Positions 12,850-18,194 of a DNA stretch of 18,194 nucleotides are shown in pieces. Where the stretch lies: the NCBI GenBank assembly GCA_014796735.1, contig JAAVIG010000022.1, forward strand, positions 1 through 18,194. Direction: 5' to 3'. Every line of letters begins with the position of its first letter. The stretch's first letter is position 1. A program made the position numbers and the translations under genes. Below the pieces are notes generated by a model. The model searched no databases. It had not been told where the DNA came from and saw only the letters and a program-made list of their open reading frames with translations. This stretch comes from Oscillospiraceae bacterium. Lineage in GTDB: Bacteria; Bacillota; Clostridia; Oscillospirales; Ruminococcaceae.

Positions 12850-14163
12850 TTATCCAACCTCCGATAGTTTTTCCGTATTTCCGATAACCTGAACTCCGCC
12901 CGATTTACGAATATGCAAAACATAGCAGCAATCTTTGCCGAATATGGCTTCCATTTGTGATTTATAATGCTCAACATCCTCTGACGGTACCAGTGCTTGT
13001 ATCGTTCCCGCAAAGCCGCCGCCATGTACACGAACCGCACCTTTTTCATTCAGTATCTTTCGGCTTAAGGCTATTGCCAAGGGGATCGCCTGCTCTGTAG
13101 GACGCTTTGCCGAGTATAGATTTTGCAGCAGCGTTTCCGAAGAAATTCCAGACTGATTTACCAACGAGAGAAAACTTTCAATATTTCCGTCTTTAAGAGC
13201 GGCGGATTCACGCTGCGCTCTGCGGTTTTCTTCAAAGAAATGCATAACACGCAGTATAGCTCTGTCTGAACACAATTTCCTCAGATCCGAAATTGAACGC
13301 TCAAATTCACTCTCATTAACATCACGAAGATGTTTGCAGCCAAAGTATTCTGCGATCTGTTCCATTTCATCGGATATAGCCGAATATTCATCTGTAAGAT
13401 CAGAATGGCTTCCTCTTGTATCGGTAATGCAAATTTCATACCCATATTCCGACAGATCTGCATCATATTTCTGAATCATGGGATCTTCGATATTGTGGAA
13501 ATCAATAAATACCAACCCTCCGGCGGCACATACTGCCTGATCCATAAGCCCGCACTTTTTTCCATAATATATGTTTTCGGCATACTGTCCGATCTTAGCC
13601 AGCTTTATAGGTTTGGAGCTTCCACCTTCAAAGCGGCTGTCAATAATCGTTCCTATCAGTATTTCAAATGCCGCCGAGGACGAAAGACCGCTGCCGCTGA
13701 GAATATCAGAGGTGGTGTATGCATCAAATCCGCCGATATTCACCATCTCGTTTATAAACTGTGCAGCGATCCCGCGGATCAGTGCGGCAGAGCTTCCCTT
13801 TTCACTCTCACATACCGTAGTATCATTAAGCACGACCTCATCCAAATCGTAGCCTTTGGACTTTACACGAATGATCTTTTCGTTGTGAAAACTGACCACC
13901 GCTATCACGTCTAAATCAACTGCCGCTGCAAGAACGCAGCCATGCTGATGATCAGTATGATTTCCGCCGATCTCTGTTCTGCCCGGTGCTGAAAACAGCG
14001 ATATATCCGAATCAACACGATGCGGAAACTGCCGTGCAAACTCCATTACCGCATTTTCATACCGCAGCCTCTGCTTTGGAACTGCCATTATTCCGTAAAG
14101 TTTTTCAAGTTGAGGATCGTATTTACCGTTCCGAAGATCTATCAGAACATCATCAACACTCAT
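12850..14163 (-). CDS. galK: Galactokinase
   Basis: A 437-residue GHMP-family kinase that makes galactose-1-phosphate from galactose and ATP. Motifs: the galactokinase signature GRTEIGGNHTDHQHG at 61-75, the GHMP ATP loop GSGLSSSAAFE at 157-167, the catalytic-Asp region CGLMDQA at 204-210 (Asp209), and the C-terminal GGGFAGTIQAL. It is 40-50 residues longer than typical bacterial GalK, partly through an N-terminal extension (first 50 residues, KLYGIMAVPKQRLRYENAV). The substrate would be galactose released by the alpha-galactosidase encoded 2 nt upstream. Confidence 0.95.
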   Translation of the reverse strand: MSVDDVLIDLRNGKYDPQLEKLYGIMAVPKQRLRYENAVMEFARQFPHRVDSDISLFSAPGRTEIGGNHTDHQHGCVLAAAVDLDVIAVVSFHNEKIIRVKSKGYDLDEVVLNDTTVCESEKGSSAALIRGIAAQFINEMVNIGGFDAYTTSDILSGSGLSSSAAFEILIGTIIDSRFEGGSSKPIKLAKIGQYAENIYYGKKCGLMDQAVCAAGGLVFIDFHNIEDPMIQKYDADLSEYGYEICITDTRGSHSDLTDEYSAISDEMEQIAEYFGCKHLRDVNESEFERSISDLRKLCSDRAILRVMHFFEENRRAQRESAALKDGNIESFLSLVNQSGISSETLLQNLYSAKRPTEQAIPLAIALSRKILNEKGAVRVHGGGFAGTIQALVPSEDVEHYKSQMEAIFGKDCCYVLHIRKSGGVQVIGNTEKLSEVG

Positions 14164-14165
14164 AA

Positions 14166-16358
14166 CTATACCCCCTGCTTTATCAAGTGAATCTCAACAG
14201 GACAATGATCTCCCCATGTCCTTTGAAGAAGAATGCCGCCATTCATAAGTGCCGCTCCGCTGTAAATCTCCCCACTGCCTTCAATCATATATTCACCTTC
14301 GGGAGAAAGCCCTGCTGCCCTTATTGCAATGCGCTTCATATTAGGCACCGTGCGGAAAACCATTCCGTGAATAAGCGCCTCGGACTTATCCTCGCTGACA
14401 TATTCCCACAGGGCATAGTTTTCGGTGGTAGGATCGCTCAAACGGTAATATTTTCCATTATGGATAAGAGGACCATATTTTTTGAACCGCTCTATCTGCC
14501 GGAAAACAGCCTGTTTTTCGTCCTCGGAAAGCTTGCCGAGATCAAGCTCGTAGCCAAAGCTGCCTGCCATTGCGGTGACTGCTCTGGTTTCAAAAGGAGT
14601 GATGCGTCCTGTTTGATGATTTGGAACTACCGAAACATGAGAGCCAACCGCCGAGATCGGATAAATAAACGATGTTCCGTACTGTATCTCGGTGCGCTCA
14701 AAAGCGTCCGTATCGTCGCTGCACCAGATCTGAGGGCAGTAGTAAAGCATTCCCGCATCAAAGCGACCGCCTCCGCCGCTGCACCCCTCGATCATCACAT
14801 CGGGGAAATCCATGTTCAGACGTTCAAGCAATTCGTATAATCCCAAAACATATCTGTGGGGCAGCTCGCATTGATTCTCCGCAGACAGCTCGCCCGAATA
14901 CCAATCGCAGATATTGCGGTTAGCATCCCATTTTATGTATGAAATATCTGCGCTTTTTAATATTGCGGATATGGAATCGTACAGATTTTCAAGCACATCC
15001 TTCCTCGACATATCCAATACAAGCTGACAGCGGGCACGGTTAGGTTTTCTGCTGGGTATCTTTATGACCCAATCGGGGTGAGTGCGGTATAGCTCGCTGT
15101 CCTCGGATACCATTTCAGGCTCAAACCACAGACCGAATTTCATTCCCAAAGCCTTGATCTTTTCCACCAATGAACCAAGTCCGCCGGACAATTTTTTCTC
15201 ATTCACGAACCAATCGCCCAATCCCGAAGTGTCACTGTCACGTTTTCCGAACCAACCGTCGTCCAAAACCAACATATCAACTCCGAGAGCCGCCGCATTT
15301 TCGGCAATTTTTAGTATTTTATCCGCATCAAAATCAAAGTAAGTAGCTTCCCAGTTGTTGAGCAGTACGGGACGTTCCGCTAACTTGTATTTTCCTCGGC
15401 AAATATTTTCTCTTATTACCTTGTGGAAATTGTGGGACAGCTTGGAAAATCCCTCATTGCTGTATGTCATTACAGCTTCGGGAGTGTGAAAGCTCTCGCC
15501 GCCCTTCAGCTTCCAACCGAAAAGATTCGGATTTATTCCCATTACAGCTCTTGTCTGATTAAGCTGATCAAGCTCTATCCGAGTCTGAAAGCTGCCGCTG
15601 TATACGAAAAATCCGCCGTAACATTTTCCCGCCTGTTCACTGCAGTCGGGAGAACAGATCACAAAGGAGGGATTTTGATGATGACTTGACATACCACGGC
15701 TGCTCGAGCTTTCCTGTATTCCGTGTATAAGCGGAGTACGTTCGGGGACACGTTCCTTGGTATGCCTGCCCTGAAAATGTATCCATTCCCAATCACCAAA
15801 GGGAATGTCAAGACTAAGGCTTGCCGCTTCTTTCAGGAATATAGGACTGCTTCCCTTATTGCATATCTCTGTGCTTCTGGTGATTATATCAAGTTCTTCC
15901 AGAACGCCGTAGCGGAGTATGACCTCGGTGTCTGATGCCGTATCCGAGAGTGTAATTTCAAGAGTTTGCGCCTTTTTTTCCTCTGCATAAACTGCAGGAA
16001 GTCCCGGAATACTGTACTTTCCGTTTTTTATGCAATATCCCTTGTAACGCAGATCGAGAGCCGTGCTGCCATCAGCGTGAACCACCCTGACTGCAGGGAT
16101 ACGGAAATCGCCAATACCGCCGCAGGGGTATTCCAAGGGCATTGTATCTATCGAATTTGTGCGGTCATCAGCTGCATCGTAAATTTGCCCCGAAAAACCC
16201 ACATCGGGATAGTCAAGCAGATATTCCATATCACATTCGGTCTTTTCACCGTACCACAAATGCTTTAACACTCCGAATTTATCCGCCTTGAACTGATACT
16301 CGGTGTTTTGTGTTGTAATGCTGAAAAAACTTTCTTTTTCGTTGACTTTTATTCCCAT
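14166..16358 (-). CDS. Alpha-galactosidase, GH36
   Basis: A 730-residue glycoside hydrolase family 36 enzyme that cuts alpha-1,6-linked galactose from raffinose, stachyose and melibiose. N-terminal beta domain (about 1-320), then a (beta/alpha)8 barrel from NNWEATYFDFD (334-344) through DMLVLDDGWFG (361-371) and FGLWFEPEMV (408-417). The nucleophile is Asp478 in YIKWDANR and the acid/base Asp548 in CSDDTDAFER. CSGGGGRFDAG (526-536) is the typical substrate-binding loop. Length (about 730) is normal for bacterial GH36. There is no signal peptide, so it works in the cytoplasm after uptake. The ribosome site overlaps the stop of the sucrose phosphorylase gene, showing tight coupling. Confidence 0.96.
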   Translation of the reverse strand: MGIKVNEKESFFSITTQNTEYQFKADKFGVLKHLWYGEKTECDMEYLLDYPDVGFSGQIYDAADDRTNSIDTMPLEYPCGGIGDFRIPAVRVVHADGSTALDLRYKGYCIKNGKYSIPGLPAVYAEEKKAQTLEITLSDTASDTEVILRYGVLEELDIITRSTEICNKGSSPIFLKEAASLSLDIPFGDWEWIHFQGRHTKERVPERTPLIHGIQESSSSRGMSSHHQNPSFVICSPDCSEQAGKCYGGFFVYSGSFQTRIELDQLNQTRAVMGINPNLFGWKLKGGESFHTPEAVMTYSNEGFSKLSHNFHKVIRENICRGKYKLAERPVLLNNWEATYFDFDADKILKIAENAAALGVDMLVLDDGWFGKRDSDTSGLGDWFVNEKKLSGGLGSLVEKIKALGMKFGLWFEPEMVSEDSELYRTHPDWVIKIPSRKPNRARCQLVLDMSRKDVLENLYDSISAILKSADISYIKWDANRNICDWYSGELSAENQCELPHRYVLGLYELLERLNMDFPDVMIEGCSGGGGRFDAGMLYYCPQIWCSDDTDAFERTEIQYGTSFIYPISAVGSHVSVVPNHQTGRITPFETRAVTAMAGSFGYELDLGKLSEDEKQAVFRQIERFKKYGPLIHNGKYYRLSDPTTENYALWEYVSEDKSEALIHGMVFRTVPNMKRIAIRAAGLSPEGEYMIEGSGEIYSGAALMNGGILLQRTWGDHCPVEIHLIKQGV

Positions 16359-16370
16359 GAGAAATGCTCC

Positions 16371-17780
16371 TTATCCGATAGTAAATATATAATCTGTGAG
16401 ATTTGCGTTCAGAGTTAATTCACTGCCGCCGCAAGCTCTTGTAATTGAGATCCTGTCACCCTCGGCTGTTACGGAAATGCTGCCGTCAAGTCCGAAAGCG
16501 GCGTGATAATTTCTAAGCTCCATAAGCTCCTTCAGCTTTTGCACGACCTTCCTGTCCTGTTCCTTATCAATATCTTCAGCAGAGTAATAATGCCGATTAA
16601 TATCACGTCCGTTTTTTGTGCGTTCCATAAGCTCGATATCGTTTTCCCCTGCCAGCAGACCCACATAGTATACCTGAGGTATGCCGGGAGCAAAAAACTG
16701 TATCGCTCTTGCCAGCAAATAGGCTTTATCATTGTTGCCCAGTGCAGAATAATAGGTGGTGTTTACCTGATAAATATCAAGATTATTGTACGCCTCGGAG
16801 CTGTATATTTTTTTAACGTTTGCCCCTCGGCTGTACATCTGTTCCTTGACATTTTCAATCTCCTTGTCGGGAATAAGGTCTTTTACATCCACAATTCCTA
16901 TCCCGTCATGGGTGTCAAGGGTGGTAAACTGCTTCATAGGACACTTTTCAAGCCAATTTTTAAGATATTTTCCCGTATGATTAAATAACGCATGAAGAAC
17001 TATGACAGGCAGCGCAAAATCGTATACCCAAAAGCCTTTATCCGCTATTTTCATAGGGATAGTGTAATGCTCGTGAATTTCGGGGAGTATCTCGCAGCCA
17101 TGCTCCGATACGGTTTTTTCAATATCATAAAGCAGATCCCAAGTATCGGTTTCTACAAAGAAGCAGTTTGTATCGGCTTTCTTTACCGCATAGGCAAATG
17201 CGTCAAGCCGTATTATGGAAGCGCCGTGACCGCACATACTCTCCAAGGTTTTTTTGATAAAGTTCTTTGTAACTTCTTTTGAAACATCAAGGTCTATCTG
17301 TTCCTCGCAGAATGTACACCATACTTTTTCGCTGCTTCCGTCTGAAAATTCAGCGTCAACGTAAGGCGCACGGGGCTTTCTCTTATAAATAAGGTCGATC
17401 TGCTCCTGTGTGGGTTCGCCATTTTCCCAGAAATCCTTGTATCTGATAAACATATCCTTATAGGGCGAATTGTCCTTGTTTTTCAGAAAATCACGGTAAA
17501 ACTCCGACTGTGCAGAAATGTGATTTACCATGAAATCAAACATTAGGTAATATTCCTTGCCAAGCTCCTCAATATCCTCAAAGCTGCCGAAATTTTCATC
17601 TACCTTATCGTATCTGATTGGTGCAAATCCTCTGTCGGCGGAAGAGGGAAAAAATGGAAGAATATGTATTCCGCCCACCGCCTTTTTGTAGTGCTTGTTG
17701 ATTATTTTATGCAGCTCGCTGAGGTTCTTGCCCATGCTGTCTGCGTAGGTTATCAGCATTATTTTGTTGCACAATTTCAT
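16371..17780 (-). CDS. Sucrose phosphorylase, GH13
   Basis: A 469-residue GH13 (subfamily 18 type) enzyme that converts sucrose and phosphate to glucose-1-phosphate and fructose. Motifs in order: GGIHILPFFPSSADRGFAPIRY at 36-57, FDFMVNHIS at 81-89, IIRLDAFAYAVKK at 189-201 with nucleophile Asp193, ILPEIHE at 231-237 with acid/base Glu234, and TLDTHDGIG at 287-295 with Asp292. Length is close to the known enzymes (about 490-505), slightly short at the C-terminus. Related sucrose-6-phosphate phosphorylases share these motifs; the lack of a PTS in the visible operon favours free sucrose. AAAGGA precedes the ATG, and the permease gene ends 6 nt upstream. Confidence 0.92.
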   Translation of the reverse strand: MKLCNKIMLITYADSMGKNLSELHKIINKHYKKAVGGIHILPFFPSSADRGFAPIRYDKVDENFGSFEDIEELGKEYYLMFDFMVNHISAQSEFYRDFLKNKDNSPYKDMFIRYKDFWENGEPTQEQIDLIYKRKPRAPYVDAEFSDGSSEKVWCTFCEEQIDLDVSKEVTKNFIKKTLESMCGHGASIIRLDAFAYAVKKADTNCFFVETDTWDLLYDIEKTVSEHGCEILPEIHEHYTIPMKIADKGFWVYDFALPVIVLHALFNHTGKYLKNWLEKCPMKQFTTLDTHDGIGIVDVKDLIPDKEIENVKEQMYSRGANVKKIYSSEAYNNLDIYQVNTTYYSALGNNDKAYLLARAIQFFAPGIPQVYYVGLLAGENDIELMERTKNGRDINRHYYSAEDIDKEQDRKVVQKLKELMELRNYHAAFGLDGSISVTAEGDRISITRACGGSELTLNANLTDYIFTIG

Positions 17781-17786
17781 AACATA

Positions 17787-18194
17787 TTATCCTTTCACCG
17801 CACCGTTTGCGATACCGCCGATGATCTGCTTCTGACAGAATATGTAGAATATCAGAATGGGGATAAGTGCCAGCAGATACGAAGCAAACGCAAGATTATA
17901 ATTTGTTCCGAACTGTGTCTGGAAATTAAGCTGTGCAAGCGGCAGAGTGGTATTTTCCGAACCGGACATTATTACAAGCGGGGTCATAACGTCGTTCCAT
18001 GTTCCGAGAGCTGTCAGCACCGCTACCGTTGCGTGCATGGGCTTCATCATCGGGAAGATTATCGTCCAGTAGGTTCTCCAGGTGGAAGCTCCGTCAATAC
18101 TCGCGGCTTCCTCCATTGCAAGCGGAATATTTTTCAAATATCCCGAATACAGCATAATGTTCATCGGCATATAGAATACCGTATAAAGAATTAT
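17787..18194 (-). CDS. ABC sugar transporter permease (CUT1, MalG/MsmG-like), partial
   Basis: The C-terminal 135 residues of an inner-membrane permease; the frame is open to the window edge, so the N-terminal half is missing. Seen: the EAA loop PLAMEEAASIDGASTWRTYW, then PMMKP, which docks with the ATPase; a helix AVLTALGTWNDVMTPLVI; the ALGTWND block and LNFQTQFGTNYNLAFASYLLALIPILIFYIFCQKQI, where the last helix lies; and the ending GAVKG typical of the MalG group. It is the second permease of a system that would also have a binding protein and a partner permease further upstream. By context it takes up raffinose-family sugars or sucrose. Confidence 0.92.
   Translation of the reverse strand: MILYTVFYMPMNIMLYSGYLKNIPLAMEEAASIDGASTWRTYWTIIFPMMKPMHATVAVLTALGTWNDVMTPLVIMSGSENTTLPLAQLNFQTQFGTNYNLAFASYLLALIPILIFYIFCQKQIIGGIANGAVKG

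Overview
The window looks like part of the chromosome of a low-to-mid GC Firmicute of the class Clostridia, most likely a Ruminococcus-like gut or rumen anaerobe. This rests on strong AGGAGG-type ribosome sites, intrinsic terminators with U-tails, the types of prophage and serine-recombinase modules present, and a CUT1 transporter / sucrose phosphorylase / GH36 alpha-galactosidase sugar operon. No rRNA, tRNA or CRISPR array was recognised.

Layout. (1) 1-2300: two unrelated minus-strand genes. One is an FRG-domain protein behind a perfect sigma-A promoter and a long leader with a 17-bp hairpin. The other is a TspO/MBR membrane protein. (2) 2469-7541: a collapsed prophage. A minus-strand replication gene (DUF4373 type) lacks its beginning and meets head-to-head a plus-strand MuF minor head gene that also lacks its beginning. 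Behind the MuF gene come a candidate immunity gene, an HK97 gp10-like gene, three small genes, a GP20-like scaffold gene and a capsid gene cut after about 88 residues. Terminase, portal, tail, lysis and most early genes are absent. (3) 7480-10590: an integrative-element remnant on the minus strand. It holds a serine recombinase missing its C-terminus, a 46-residue partner gene and a sigma-70 region 4-like gene. About 1.1 kb of non-coding sequence in this part is very rich in hairpins. (4) 10590-18194: a tight minus-strand operon whose promoter lies beyond the right edge.

How the genes work together. The operon reads, in transcription order: ABC permease, sucrose phosphorylase, alpha-galactosidase, galactokinase, UDP-glucose 4-epimerase, fructokinase, and an HPr-like protein without any histidine. 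This fits import of raffinose-family oligosaccharides, removal of galactose by the alpha-galactosidase, phosphorolysis of the remaining sucrose to glucose-1-phosphate and fructose, and phosphorylation of galactose and fructose. No galactose-1-phosphate uridylyltransferase is present in the window. The operon ends at a terminator near 10450.

Most interesting points. The MuF head protein carries a C-terminal domain with a Cys-His arrangement like a papain-fold enzyme, followed at once by a 67-residue gene, which is the layout of a phage MuF polymorphic toxin with its immunity gene. Two RNA switches are suggested by the sequence: a 13-bp stem that hides the ribosome site of the sigma-like gene, and two mutually exclusive hairpins before the recombinase operon. 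The region between those genes may be a large structured RNA. Family names come from recognising motifs by eye; no database search was run.
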